Notes: generated by a model not told the origin, from the sequence alone. Shown: positions 43,891-52,747, numbered from the stretch's first letter. The stretch is 64,000 nt of DNA from Clostridia bacterium (GCA_017397305.1 JAFQJB010000011.1:1-64000), one strand, 5' to 3'. Translations and numbers: made by a program.

Positions 43891-44517
43891 TCACCTTTTA
43901 ATTCTTTTTTGGCACTCTATATTTATGGGGCAGTTTTCGCAGTCGGGGTTTTTAGCCTTGCAAAAACTTCGCCCTAAGTATATTAGGTAATGGTGCGCCC
44001 TTGACCAATCGTTTTTGTCAAGAATTTCCATTAACCCTTTTTCAGTAGCTAAAACGTTTTCCGCCTTAACCAGCCCTATTCTATTTGAAACCCTAAAAAC
44101 GTGGGTATCCACGGCTATTGCTTGTCCCTTAAATGCAACGCTATAAACTACGTTTGCCGTCTTTCTACCTACCCCCGCAAGCGTGCGGAGTTCTTCAAGC
44201 GTTCTAGGAACTTGTCCACCGAATTTTTCCACAATGTCTTTGGTTGCCGACAAGATGTGGTCGGCTTTGGACTTATACAGCCCGCAAGAAAATATGTAAC
44301 CTTCTAATTGCTCGTTTGAAAGTGAAAGGATATCTTTTGGGGTGGGATAGTCCTTAAACAACCGCTCGGTTACCTTGTTTACCCGCTCGTCAGTACACTG
44401 CGCCGACAAAATAACCGCCACCAAAAGTTGATACTCCGTTTCAAACTTTAATGCGGGTTTATCGGTGAAGATATATGACAATTTGTCTACAATTGTTTTT
44501 GCCGTACTCTTTTTCAT
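43891..44517 (-). CDS. nth: Endonuclease III
   Basis: 208 residues from the ATG at 44517 (GAGGAAATCTT). Helix-hairpin-helix LRTLAGVGRKTANVV with the catalytic Lys, Asp in AIAVDTHVFRVSNR, and the [4Fe-4S] motif CKAKNPDCENCPINIEC. Removes oxidised pyrimidines. Ends 3 bp before obgE starts. Confidence 0.96.
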   Translation of the reverse strand: MKKSTAKTIVDKLSYIFTDKPALKFETEYQLLVAVILSAQCTDERVNKVTERLFKDYPTPKDILSLSNEQLEGYIFSCGLYKSKADHILSATKDIVEKFGGQVPRTLEELRTLAGVGRKTANVVYSVAFKGQAIAVDTHVFRVSNRIGLVKAENVLATEKGLMEILDKNDWSRAHHYLIYLGRSFCKAKNPDCENCPINIECQKRIKR

Positions 44518-44581
44518 AAGATTTCCTCTCATATCTTACCACATTTCACGGCTTTTTATCAAGCATTTTTAATAAACTGCT

Positions 44582-44839
44582 CTAAATGGTTGTAACTATC
44601 CTTCGTCCCGCAACCTCTTTTACCAAAAAGAAACCAGCAAAAGAGTTAAGTCTTGCAATGCCGACCGCTCTTTTAATAAGTGCAAAACTACCCCTATCAA
44701 CCTTTACCGAAAGTCCGCACCCCACCCCCGCTTCTTTAGGGGTGTTAACTATTTCCGCCCTTATCCCCGCGTTTTTTATTCGTTCGTAAAAACCAACCGT
44801 ATGCGCGCGCGAACGAAATGCAACCACAACGTATTCCAT
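44582..44839 (-). CDS. DUF3343 protein
   Basis: 85 residues from the ATG at 44839. DUF3343 signature: VVAFRSRAHTVGFYERIKNA, then TPKEAGVGCGLSVKV with a conserved Cys. Members are proposed small carriers of sulfur or selenium and often sit near a cysteine-desulfurase-like gene, here divergent at 44933. Role inferred from context. Confidence 0.8.
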   Translation of the reverse strand: MEYVVVAFRSRAHTVGFYERIKNAGIRAEIVNTPKEAGVGCGLSVKVDRGSFALIKRAVGIARLNSFAGFFLVKEVAGRRIVTTI

Positions 44840-44932
44840 AGTTTGTTCTCCTTTGCATAAAGGAATTTTTTTCCTTATATAATATACTATTAAACTTTTA
44901 TAACTTTTGTTAAGTATGATAAGGAGATATTT

Positions 44933-46072
44933 ATGATTTATTTTGATAACGCGGCGACGGGCGGGTTTAAGCCGAGGGCGGTGACCGATGCCGTTCAAAC
45001 GGTGATAAGATACCTATCGGCTAACCCTGGGAGAAGCGGACACCGACTTTCTAGCACGGGGGCGGAAATGGTTTATAGTTGCAGAAAAATTTTTGCCGAC
45101 ACCTTTTCCGCTAGTGCCGACCGCGTTATATTTACTAAAAACTGCACCGAGGCACTAAACACCGCAATCTTTGGCACTATAAAAGAAGGTGGACACGTTA
45201 TAACCACCACTTTTGAGCACAACTCGGTTTTGCGCCCTTTATTCGCACTAAAGGAGCGCGGTATAATTTCTCTTTCCATCGCCTCTCCCACCGACAATCT
45301 CACCCTTTCCCAAGCAATCGAAAAAGAGATTTCCCCTAACACCTATATGATTGTTGCAACCGCCGTTTCAAACGTTACGGGCGAACAGATAGATATTTAT
45401 GAAATAGGCAAAATCGCAAAAAAGCATAACCTATTGTTCGTTGTTGACGGGGCTCAAGCGGGTGGGCACGTTAATCTTGATATGAAGAAAAACAATATTT
45501 CCGCCCTTGCTCTTGCTGGACACAAGGGGTTATACGGAATTATGGGGAGCGGGGTGCTAATTTTCGACGAACAAACTGATATTGACCCCCTTTTATACGG
45601 CGGAACGGGCACTGAATCGCAAAACCTTTCCCAACCGCTCTTCTACCCCGAACGACTGGAATCGGGCACGTTGAACCTTCCCGCAATCGCATCACTTAAC
45701 GAAGGAATAAGGTTTGTAAACAAAAACCTTTCGGGTTTTGCGGGGCACCTTATAAACGCAACCGAGCATTTAATTTTAAGCCTATCAAAACTGCCAAAGG
45801 TCAAGTGTTATTCTGTCCCAAACCCAAGCGGAATAGTGGCGTTTTCAATAGACCAACTTTCAAGCACAGACGTCGCCGACATCCTTTCGTCAAGATACGA
45901 CGTGGCTGTGCGTGGCGGTTTTCACTGCGCACCCCTAACCCACAAATTTTTAGGGAGTGAAAAGGAAGGGCTTGTGCGCGTTAGCCTTGCCGTGCAAAAC
46001 AGTTCTAGCGAGATTGCTCATTTTATCCGTGCGGTAAGTGAAATCACTTCAAGCAGTCTAGATGCGTTTTAA
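44933..46072 (+). CDS. Cysteine-desulfurase-family aminotransferase (class V)
   Basis: 379 residues, RBS AAGGAGATATTT. Motifs: IYFDNAATGGFKP, FTKNCTEALNTAIFG, FVVDGAQAGGHVNLD, the PLP Lys in LALAGHKGLYGIMG, and RGGFHCAPLTHKFLG with the reactive Cys. It belongs to the SufS/CsdB-like branch, not the iscS-type gene at 17613. It is divergent from the DUF3343 gene, a recurrent pair thought to act in sulfur or selenium transfer. It overlaps the convergent gene at 46058 by 15 bp. Confidence 0.85.
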   Translation: MIYFDNAATGGFKPRAVTDAVQTVIRYLSANPGRSGHRLSSTGAEMVYSCRKIFADTFSASADRVIFTKNCTEALNTAIFGTIKEGGHVITTTFEHNSVLRPLFALKERGIISLSIASPTDNLTLSQAIEKEISPNTYMIVATAVSNVTGEQIDIYEIGKIAKKHNLLFVVDGAQAGGHVNLDMKKNNISALALAGHKGLYGIMGSGVLIFDEQTDIDPLLYGGTGTESQNLSQPLFYPERLESGTLNLPAIASLNEGIRFVNKNLSGFAGHLINATEHLILSLSKLPKVKCYSVPNPSGIVAFSIDQLSSTDVADILSSRYDVAVRGGFHCAPLTHKFLGSEKEGLVRVSLAVQNSSSEIAHFIRAVSEITSSSLDAF

Positions 46073-46351
46073 TTCTTGCACGATTTTATAAAGCATTTTG
46101 CGTTTTTTATCGTCAAGTACGGGGGATAGCATTGTGGCAAAGTTATCTATATCCTTATTTGTAAGAGTGCCGTTCTTTTTGCCCCGCCTTGCCTCTTCAT
46201 AAATGGCTTTTATCAGTTCTTGCTGACTTTTGCCGTCAAACTTGCCAGCAAGCGCGCTTACTAAGTTTATAAGGTTTTGGTTTTGACCTTGCCAATCTTC
46301 ACCGCCGTTATTATTGCTTGAGTTTGAAACGTAATCGTTAAAATCTTGCAT
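46058..46351 (-). CDS. Small helical protein of unknown function
   Basis: 97 residues from the ATG at 46351 after CAGGAGGGACT. Asn/Gly-rich first 25 residues, then helical with QELIKAIYEEARRGKKNGTL and KRKMLYKIVQELK. No signal or membrane segment. Divergent from the plus-strand gene at 46426. Confidence 0.6.
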   Translation of the reverse strand: MQDFNDYVSNSSNNNGGEDWQGQNQNLINLVSALAGKFDGKSQQELIKAIYEEARRGKKNGTLTNKDIDNFATMLSPVLDDKKRKMLYKIVQELKRI

Positions 46352-46425
46352 AGTCCCTCCTGATAAACATAAAATTTTCAATTTTATTATATGAAAATCA
46401 TATACTATATTGTTATGGAGGAAGT

Positions 46426-46674
46426 ATGGAAATATTGCAAGCCTTAATCAAACTACTAGGAAATGGAATGAATGCCGATGGTTCTAAGCCGATAACCGAC
46501 TTTTTGAAAAACGTGGATTTAACCACTCTTGCACCGCTAATCAACGGGCTGTTTTCTCAAAAAGAAAAATGCCCGACGGAATCCGTCGGGCAAAACGAGC
46601 ATCTCAACCCTATCGCATCAATTGCCGATAAGGAAATTATCTATGCCTTAAATAAATTCTATTCTTGTTCTTGA
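46426..46674 (+). CDS. Small protein of unknown function
   Basis: 82 residues, good RBS (GGAGGAAGT). Begins MEILQALIKLLGNG, with VDLTTLAPLINGLFSQKE, helical and weakly hydrophobic. The coding sequence contains a terminator hairpin for the convergent ctpA gene (46571-46591), and the last 16 bp overlap the ctpA stop region. Either the protein tolerates this (the encoded PTESVGQ may be a loop) or the real product ends earlier. Confidence 0.5.
   Translation: MEILQALIKLLGNGMNADGSKPITDFLKNVDLTTLAPLINGLFSQKEKCPTESVGQNEHLNPIASIADKEIIYALNKFYSCS
46561..46591 (-). terminator. Terminator for ctpA inside an opposite coding sequence
   Basis: GCCCGACGGAATCCGTCGGGC is an inverted repeat (46571-46591) followed on the minus strand by ATTTTTCTTT. 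It lies about 70 nt past the ctpA stop. Confidence 0.75.
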
Positions 46675-48044
46675 CCAGCATCATTTGGTTCAGTTCCCTC
46701 TGGGTCTTCAGGCACGATAGGTTCTTCGGGCACGATAGGTGCGGTCATTATTTCAATCACACGTTCTACCGCCTCGTCCTTATCCACAGAGTTTTCTTTG
46801 GTTGCACGAATACCAACTTTGTTTATGCAAGTCTTTTTGTCGGGGAACATAATTTTCCCCGTAGTAAACTTAACCGCACCACCATTTTCAAGTTCGTAAG
46901 TGGTTTGCATAACGCCTTTACCAAAGGTTGAGCCTATGCCTTCCTTATCCTTTGCACCCTCGATAATAATGTGGTCTTGGTCAAAGTTAATGTCTTCACC
47001 ATAATAGAGCATTGCACCGATTAAAGCCTCCGATGCCGAAGCAGTATTGCCGTTTGCAAGCACAAACACCTCTTTTATAAAGGGCAAGAAATTGTTCTTT
47101 GGTGTGAAATATTCTTCAGTTCCCTTTTTCTTTTGTGCATATACCACAAGCGATTGCTCTTGTCCTTCGTTATAGATAAAATACGATGCGATTTCGAGCA
47201 AAACGTTAAGTTTTCCGCCACCGTTGTCGCGAAGGTCGAATATTAGTTTTTCTTTGTTGTTTGCTTGCATTTGTGCAAAGGCTTCTTTTAACTGCCATAC
47301 CGCACTATCTTCAAAACTTTCAAGCTTAATATATGCAGTTTTATCGTCAAGTTCCGTCATTCCAGCAGTGTTATCCACAACCTTTTGAATTTCATCGCTG
47401 TCTTTAGAACTAAAATACAACTTACATTGATTGTCGTAGTAGGTCACTTGGGCTGTTTCAAACTGCTCTTTAACAACTTCTAAGGTGTGTTGTTCGCCCT
47501 CTCGTTCAAAGGTGATGGATATTTTTTGTCCCATTTTAAGTTCGCCCATCACTTGTTCGATAACAGTACCGCCGGTTACCTTTTTGCTCTCTTTTCCTTC
47601 AATTTGTAGATAAGTTATTCTGTCGCCCGCCAAGAAGCCTGCGCGTTCTGCGGGGGAGTTGCCGTAAACCTTAAATACTACGGGGTATAGGTCTTTTCCG
47701 CCCTCATCTCTATAAAAGGAAAGTCCAACCCCTTCACGTGCGCCCGTTCTTTCTTTAAGGATTTGTTCGTATTCTTCTTTTGTGTAGTATGCCGAATAAT
47801 CGTCTAAAAGTCCGTTTACAATTGCGTCTGCTATATCGTCTTCGGTAATTTCTTTTGCTTCACCAGTAATTGGGTCGACAATATAGGCGGCGTCTTGCAT
47901 AATACGTGCAATATCACCTACCGTAGACGTGTCTTTTTTATGCATTGCTCTGCTAACAAAGTATCCACCGAAAAACATACCGACAAGCAAAAGCACTATC
48001 AGTATATCGGATAATATTCGTTTGGCTTTCTTTTTAATATCCAT
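46659..48044 (-). CDS. ctpA: S41-family C-terminal processing peptidase
   Basis: 461 residues. One N-terminal transmembrane segment (about 12-33), then a PDZ domain (GVGLSFYRDEGGKDLYPVVF, AERAGFLAGDRI), then the protease core: LIFDLRDNGGGKLNVLLEIA, the Ser in ANGNTASASEALIGAMLYYG, and a Lys in GSTFGKGVMQT. A Pro/Glu-rich tail of 25 residues ends it. Anchored outside the membrane. Follows the PucR-type regulator gene by 4 bp. Confidence 0.93.
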   Translation of the reverse strand: MDIKKKAKRILSDILIVLLLVGMFFGGYFVSRAMHKKDTSTVGDIARIMQDAAYIVDPITGEAKEITEDDIADAIVNGLLDDYSAYYTKEEYEQILKERTGAREGVGLSFYRDEGGKDLYPVVFKVYGNSPAERAGFLAGDRITYLQIEGKESKKVTGGTVIEQVMGELKMGQKISITFEREGEQHTLEVVKEQFETAQVTYYDNQCKLYFSSKDSDEIQKVVDNTAGMTELDDKTAYIKLESFEDSAVWQLKEAFAQMQANNKEKLIFDLRDNGGGKLNVLLEIASYFIYNEGQEQSLVVYAQKKKGTEEYFTPKNNFLPFIKEVFVLANGNTASASEALIGAMLYYGEDINFDQDHIIIEGAKDKEGIGSTFGKGVMQTTYELENGGAVKFTTGKIMFPDKKTCINKVGIRATKENSVDKDEAVERVIEIMTAPIVPEEPIVPEDPEGTEPNDAGQEQE

Positions 48045-48048
48045 CTTT

Positions 48049-49083
48049 TCACCTTGATAATTTTGAAAGAATTATAATAAGTCTAAACGTAACCGCATCG
48101 GCAAACTTTCTTATGTCAAGCCCGGTTGCGTTTTCTATTTTATCTAATCTATACATTAGTGTGTTTCTATGCAAATACATCTTTCTTGCCGTTTCGCTAA
48201 CGTTGAGTCCGTTTTCCATAAACTCCTCAGCCGTTTCAAGCATTTCTTTATCGGCAAAAATTTCTTTTGCGCCAGAATCTTTCAAGATTTCCAAGTATTC
48301 GTTTATCTTGTGCCTTGGTAAATCTTCTATAATCTTTATGAGCACGTATTCTTTAAACGCGTGCACTTCGCCGTGGGAAGAAAAACTTTCACTCATTCTT
48401 GCGGTCGATAGTGCTTGAGAAAAAGAAACGCCCACTTGTGCCAATTCGTTTACTCGACTTCCTATACTAACCCGCACGAAAACGCCCGTTTCTTCGTAGA
48501 GCGATTGTCTTAAAAACTCCGCGTACTCGGTAGGCGACTGATATTCGCCCGACTCTCCGTCGCTAAACTTCACAAACGCTAGGTTAAACGCGTCGACCTC
48601 TTGAACAAAATCGTTACTTGACGAGCAGTAGTTTATAAGGATGCTTTTTATCAATGCGATATCGCTTTTTTGCCCGCTCAAAATCATTACGCAAACGGGC
48701 CCGTCTTTAATGCGGAATTTTTTTACGTACCTATCGATTTGGGTGTGGTTAACCTCACCAAACAATACCGCCCTTAAAAAGTCAGCCTTAGATAACCCAA
48801 TTTCTTTTTTCTCCGTTCTTTCTGCAAGTTTTTTTACAAGACTTGCGTAAACGGTTTGCTCTTTTTTTGCCCCTTCTAGTACACCGTAATAATTTTGACT
48901 GCCGTACTGCAAGGGGAAAATTGTGCAATTATTTTGCGCGTCGGTTTCCACCGCGCCTAAAGGAAAATGCGAAAGGGGTTGCCCGATATTATCAATCGGG
49001 TTTCCGTCTTCGAGGTAAATTTTCAGTTTTAACCCCGTTCCGTCTTCTATACTTTTTATAAAGCTTAAAACTTCTTCTTTCAT
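48049..49083 (-). CDS. PucR/CdaR-family transcriptional regulator
   Basis: 344 residues from the ATG at 49083 (CGGAGAATT). The N-terminal 100 residues form a sensor-like domain, the centre a GGDEF-related CdaR domain, and the C-terminus has the PucR helix-turn-helix, LNVSETARKMYLHRNTLMYR, near residue 298. Usually an activator responding to a small metabolite; the target is unknown. Encoded directly before ctpA in one transcript. Confidence 0.88.
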   Translation of the reverse strand: MKEEVLSFIKSIEDGTGLKLKIYLEDGNPIDNIGQPLSHFPLGAVETDAQNNCTIFPLQYGSQNYYGVLEGAKKEQTVYASLVKKLAERTEKKEIGLSKADFLRAVLFGEVNHTQIDRYVKKFRIKDGPVCVMILSGQKSDIALIKSILINYCSSSNDFVQEVDAFNLAFVKFSDGESGEYQSPTEYAEFLRQSLYEETGVFVRVSIGSRVNELAQVGVSFSQALSTARMSESFSSHGEVHAFKEYVLIKIIEDLPRHKINEYLEILKDSGAKEIFADKEMLETAEEFMENGLNVSETARKMYLHRNTLMYRLDKIENATGLDIRKFADAVTFRLIIILSKLSR

Positions 49084-49217
49084 AATTCTCCGCGTGGGCA
49101 TACCTACCAACATAACCTATTATATCCTTTTTTGAAAAATTTTTCAACCATTTTTGGCTATTTAATAGATAATGGCAGGCTCCCACCCCTTTTTCACCCT
49201 ATTTTTAGCAAAATTCG

Positions 49218-49252
49218 CACAAAAAAACCGAGCCCATACGGACTCGGTTTTA
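49218..49252 (-). terminator. Terminator after the sugar ABC ATPase gene
   Basis: Stem AAAACCGAGTCC with GGGCTCGGTTTT (one G-T pair), 4-nt loop, then TTT on the minus strand. Confidence 0.85.
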
Positions 49253-49274
49253 AATTTTTAATTAAATGATAGAA

Positions 49275-50642
49275 TTATTCAGCGTCAGCATCGTCGGTAG
49301 ATTCTGCCTTGCTTGCCTTTTTAGCAAGTTTCTTTTCCATCTTAATTCTAAGCTTTTCAGCTTCAACAGCAGCCTTTGCTTCTTCTTCAGCAAGTCTTGC
49401 AGCTTCTTCTGCAGCCTTTGCCTCTGCTTCTGCAGCACGTTTTGCGTGGAGCGCTTCAATTTCTGCCTTGTTTTCCAAGCTACGAGCAAGAATGGTGATT
49501 TCTGTTTCTTTATCGAAGATGTGAACGTGCTTAACGTCAACAGCAAGTTTAATCATGGTGTTGTTTTGAGTTTCTGAACGAGAGTCAACCTTAGCGATAA
49601 GGTTAGCAACGTCTTCAGAAATACTCTTTTCGTCACCGCCAAGTTCAGACTTGGTCTTGCAGTAAAGAATGGTTTCAGGTCCAAGTTTTTCCATTGTATC
49701 AACGTAAGTTTCGATAACTGCGTCTTCATTATCTTTGGTCCATTCTTCTTCGTCGTGGAAATCTTCAGGACGGATACCTAAAACGATTTCTTTATCGGTA
49801 TTGAGGTATTTTTCAATATCACAAATAAGTTCAACCTTTTCCTTGGGGAGAACGATATAGTCACCACAGAATTCAACGCGAATGTTGTCTTTGTCACCAA
49901 CGAGTTTGCCGGCAAAGAAGTTCATTTGAGGAGTTCCAATAAAGCCTGCAACGAATTGGTTGATAGGATAATCGTAAAGATTAATCGGGGTATCAACTTG
50001 TTGCATAAAGCCGTCTTTCATAACTACGATTCTGGTACCCATGGTCATTGCTTCGATTTGGTCGTGGGTAACGTAAATAAAGGTAGTTGCAAGTCTGTTG
50101 TGGAGCTTGGTAATTTCAGCTCTCATTTGAGTACGGAGTTTTGCGTCGAGGTTTGATAACGGTTCGTCGAGAAGGAATACCTTAGGTTCACGAACGATTG
50201 CACGGCCGAGTGCAACACGTTGTCTTTGACCACCGGACAAAGCCTTAGGCTTTCTAGAAAGGTACATTTCGATACCGAGAATTCTTGCAGCTTCTCTAAC
50301 TCTTTGGTCAATTTCCGCTCTGGGAACTTTACGGAGTTTAAGACCGAACGCCATGTTATCGTAAACGGTCATGTGGGGATAGAGTGCGTAGTTTTGGAAA
50401 ACCATTGCGATATCTCTATCTTTAGGAGCAACGGTGTTAACCAAAACGCCGTCGATGTAAAGTTCACCGGATGAAATTTCTTCAAGACCAGCAATCATAC
50501 GAAGTGTGGTAGACTTACCGCAACCGGAAGGTCCAACGAACACAACGAATTCTTTGTCTTCAATGTCAAGATTAAAGTCGGTAACAGCAGTTACGCCTGA
50601 CGGATAAATCTTGTAGATGTTTTTAAGGTTTAAACTTGCCAT
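49275..50642 (-). CDS. MsmX/UgpC-type sugar ABC transporter ATPase with coiled-coil tail
   Basis: 455 residues; typical members have 360-390. Walker [19 protein letters not shown]-loop, signature [16 protein letters not shown], Walker [13 protein letters not shown], switch His in YVTHDQ. The TOBE region spans residues 240-390 ([21 protein letters not shown]). The last 65 residues are Ala/Glu/Lys repeats ([20 protein letters not shown] and so on) expected to be a coiled coil. No permease or binding protein adjoins, so it likely serves several sugar importers in trans. Confidence 0.93.
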   Translation of the reverse strand: MASLNLKNIYKIYPSGVTAVTDFNLDIEDKEFVVFVGPSGCGKSTTLRMIAGLEEISSGELYIDGVLVNTVAPKDRDIAMVFQNYALYPHMTVYDNMAFGLKLRKVPRAEIDQRVREAARILGIEMYLSRKPKALSGGQRQRVALGRAIVREPKVFLLDEPLSNLDAKLRTQMRAEITKLHNRLATTFIYVTHDQIEAMTMGTRIVVMKDGFMQQVDTPINLYDYPINQFVAGFIGTPQMNFFAGKLVGDKDNIRVEFCGDYIVLPKEKVELICDIEKYLNTDKEIVLGIRPEDFHDEEEWTKDNEDAVIETYVDTMEKLGPETILYCKTKSELGGDEKSISEDVANLIAKVDSRSETQNNTMIKLAVDVKHVHIFDKETEITILARSLENKAEIEALHAKRAAEAEAKAAEEAARLAEEEAKAAVEAEKLRIKMEKKLAKKASKAESTDDADAE

Positions 50643-50655
50643 AATTTTCCTCCAT

Positions 50656-50669
50656 AGTCGATGTCGACT
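50656..50669. promoter_or_regulatory. Inverted repeat in the ABC ATPase leader
   Basis: AGTCGA-TG-TCGACT, a perfect 6-bp inverted repeat between the -10 box and the ribosome-binding site. A possible operator; the regulator is unknown. Confidence 0.4.
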
Positions 50670-50684
50670 GTATTTTTCCTTTAT

Positions 50685-50713
50685 ATTTTACACCATTTAA
50701 ACAAATTTTACAA
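50685..50713 (-). promoter_or_regulatory. Promoter of the sugar ABC ATPase gene
   Basis: Minus-strand TTGTAA (50713-50708), 17 bp, TAAAAT (50690-50685). Confidence 0.6.
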
Positions 50714-50763
50714 GCGATTTAATAACAAATTCGCCCATAGTTTTTGTGCAATGTGCACAAAAA

Positions 50764-51339
50764 TCAATCTAACTCGTCTAAAGTCAAATCGAATGCGGGT
50801 GCAAATTCCTTTAAGTAATACTCAACGTCTTGTCTTTTAAGGCTTTTTAATTCGTTGCCGATTGAGGTCTTCGCCTTCTTAAATTCCGAGTTGCCCGCTT
50901 TAACTTCCTCAACACATTTTAGGTATGCGGCAAGCCTGTCCGCACACTTGACGATTTTATATTCTTCACAATCGGTGTCTGGCAATATATATTGGCGGTA
51001 ATCTTCCTTTAAGTCGTCGGGGAGCATGTTTATAAGCCTTTCGGATGCATTCTTTTCTAAGTCCTTATATGCAGACTTAATCTCGGGGTTAAAGTATTTG
51101 ATAGGCGTTGGAAGGTCGCCCGTTATAACCTCGCTGACCTCGTGGTATTGGGCGAGCATAACCACTTTTGCAACGTCCACGTTCTTGCCGTATATTTTAT
51201 TGTTTATTAAGCTAAGCGCGTGCGCAATAACCGAAACTTGTTGGCTGTGCTCCATGATGTTTTCTTCTCTAACCGAGCGCATAAGTGACCAACGTTTGAT
51301 ATATTTCATTCTGTTTAGAAAGGCAAAAAACTTGTACAT
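50764..51339 (-). CDS. YfbR-type HD-domain 5'-nucleotidase
   Basis: 191 residues. HD-domain residues are in EENIMEHSQQVSVIAHAL and LAQYHEVSEVITGDLPTP, and the last Asp is in IVKCADRLAAYLKC. YfbR removes phosphate from deoxynucleoside monophosphates. The start has AAGGAT about 10 nt upstream. Its promoter overlaps that of the divergent TPP-riboswitch transcript. Confidence 0.88.
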   Translation of the reverse strand: MYKFFAFLNRMKYIKRWSLMRSVREENIMEHSQQVSVIAHALSLINNKIYGKNVDVAKVVMLAQYHEVSEVITGDLPTPIKYFNPEIKSAYKDLEKNASERLINMLPDDLKEDYRQYILPDTDCEEYKIVKCADRLAAYLKCVEEVKAGNSEFKKAKTSIGNELKSLKRQDVEYYLKEFAPAFDLTLDELD

Positions 51340-51375
51340 TTTTATCTATCCTTGAAAAAATTTTTTGGGAAATAT

Positions 51376-51404
51376 ATTCTATCACATAATTTTGCTTGAC
51401 GCAA
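51376..51404 (-). promoter_or_regulatory. yfbR promoter
   Basis: Minus-strand TTGCGT (51404-51399), 17 bp, TAGAAT (51381-51376). The -35 overlaps that of the plus-strand promoter by three bases. Confidence 0.55.
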
Positions 51405-51424
51405 TAGATTTGGTGTGATAATAT
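51396..51424 (+). promoter_or_regulatory. Promoter of the TPP riboswitch transcript
   Basis: TTGACG (51396-51401), 17 bp, TAATAT (51419-51424). Confidence 0.65.
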
Positions 51425-51447
51425 TTAAGTATCAAAATTAAATTATT

Positions 51448-51515
51448 CGCTATGGGTGCCGTTTCGGCTGAGATTATACCATTGAATCCGCAAGGTAATG
51501 CTTGAAGGAAAATGC
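51448..51515 (+). promoter_or_regulatory. TPP riboswitch (THI element)
   Basis: TATGGGTGCC, the invariant GGCTGAGAT, ACCATTGAATCCG, and GGTAATGCTTGAAGGAAAATG follow the order of the THI box. The variable P3 region is short. A terminator follows at 51531. Confidence 0.9.
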
Positions 51516-51530
51516 TTTTTATTAGTCTTT

Positions 51531-51557
51531 AAACGCTCCCAAACGGGAGCGTTTTTT
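51531..51557 (+). terminator. TPP-riboswitch terminator
   Basis: Perfect 10-bp stem AAACGCTCCC with GGGAGCGTTT, 4-nt loop, then TTT. It sits between the aptamer and the ribosome-binding site. Confidence 0.9.
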
Positions 51558-51584
51558 GCATCAAAGCGAATAAAAGGAGGTTTT

Positions 51585-52733
51585 ATGTTTTCTAATTTAC
51601 TCTCATCCACCTATGCGGTGGATAGGTTAGAACCAGTTGCCTTGTGGCTGACCGTCGGCTTTATTTCGGCACTTCTTCTAACCGCACTTATCCTTGTCTT
51701 CATTGACAAAAAGTCTTTGGGGAAATTCGCTAAAGCAGGGCTTATCAGTTTTGCACTATACGCACTTGTGCTTGGTATACTTATGCTCGTGCTTGAAATT
51801 TGCAAAAAGTATAGCACTGCGTATCTTGAGGACAACTGGGTTAGCCTTAACGTAGTAACTTACGTGTTTATCCCCCTTCTTTGCACGCTGGTCGTTGCAC
51901 TTTGCGGTGGATTGGTTTTATTTGCCCTTGTAAAGAAGAAGATACCCGTTAAAAGATACGGCATTATGTTCGGTGCAATTTTAGGTGCTTTCACAATCGT
52001 TACCCTCGTTCTTATGGGTGTTTATCACTCTAATAACGTTCAAGGCGACGGATATTACACCGACCCCGAATACGGCAACCTTAACCCCGCCATGCTCTAC
52101 CTTTTTGCCGGCTTAGTGGTTGTGTTCACCGTAATCGTTGCATTCGTTGTGGGCAGAAAAAACAAGCGTCCCTTCGACACCCGTTGCATTGCTACCGCAG
52201 GTATTTGCGTTGCTCTATCCTTTGCACTTTCCTTTATTAAACTTTGGGATATGCCGACTGGTGGTTCGGTAACGTTAGTATCCCTTCTTCCCGTAACCTT
52301 GTTTGCTTACATTTACGGAATGAAAAAAGGTCTTCTAGTTGGACTTTTATACGGCGTGCTTCAAGCGGTGCAAGACCCTTGGCTTATCCACCCCGCTCAG
52401 TTCATTTTGGACTATCCTATCGCCTTTTCAATGGTATGCTTCGGCGGACTTTTCTCCGACCTTAACCTTATCAAAAAACCCAAACAATTAAACTTTGCCC
52501 TAAGCGCAACGGTTGCGGGTTCATTAAGATTTTTCTGTCACGTTTTATCGGGCGTGTTTGCGTTCGGTGCGTATGCTAAAGATGCTGGTGTTGATAACTT
52601 CTGGAGTTATAGTTTGGTTTATAACTGCTACGTGTTTATCGATATCGCAATGGTTATTGCCGTTGGTATATTTATTCTATCTTCTAAAAACTTCAATAGA
52701 GAAATAGATAAAATGAGAAGCACGTTGAACTAA
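51585..52733 (+). CDS. thiT: ThiT-like thiamine ECF transporter S component with extra N-terminal membrane domain
   Basis: 382 residues from the ATG at 51585 after AAAGGAGG. The longer open frame begins inside the riboswitch and is not real. Residues 190-382 are ThiT: IKLWDMPTGGSVTLVSLLPV, LLVGLLYGVLQAVQDPWLIH, PAQFILDYPIAFSMV, with the thiamine-binding aromatic residues and HPxQ...DY motif. Residues 1-185 hold about five extra transmembrane segments not found in usual ThiT (about 190 residues). The riboswitch supports thiamine uptake. The function of the extra domain is unknown. Confidence 0.88.
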   Translation: MFSNLLSSTYAVDRLEPVALWLTVGFISALLLTALILVFIDKKSLGKFAKAGLISFALYALVLGILMLVLEICKKYSTAYLEDNWVSLNVVTYVFIPLLCTLVVALCGGLVLFALVKKKIPVKRYGIMFGAILGAFTIVTLVLMGVYHSNNVQGDGYYTDPEYGNLNPAMLYLFAGLVVVFTVIVAFVVGRKNKRPFDTRCIATAGICVALSFALSFIKLWDMPTGGSVTLVSLLPVTLFAYIYGMKKGLLVGLLYGVLQAVQDPWLIHPAQFILDYPIAFSMVCFGGLFSDLNLIKKPKQLNFALSATVAGSLRFFCHVLSGVFAFGAYAKDAGVDNFWSYSLVYNCYVFIDIAMVIAVGIFILSSKNFNREIDKMRSTLN

Positions 52734-52747
52734 TAACGTTTTGCAAT

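Noticed and set aside
51498-51584. Upstream start that would add 29 residues to thiT
   Set aside because: It lies within the TPP aptamer and terminator; the ATG at 51585 has a proper ribosome-binding site.
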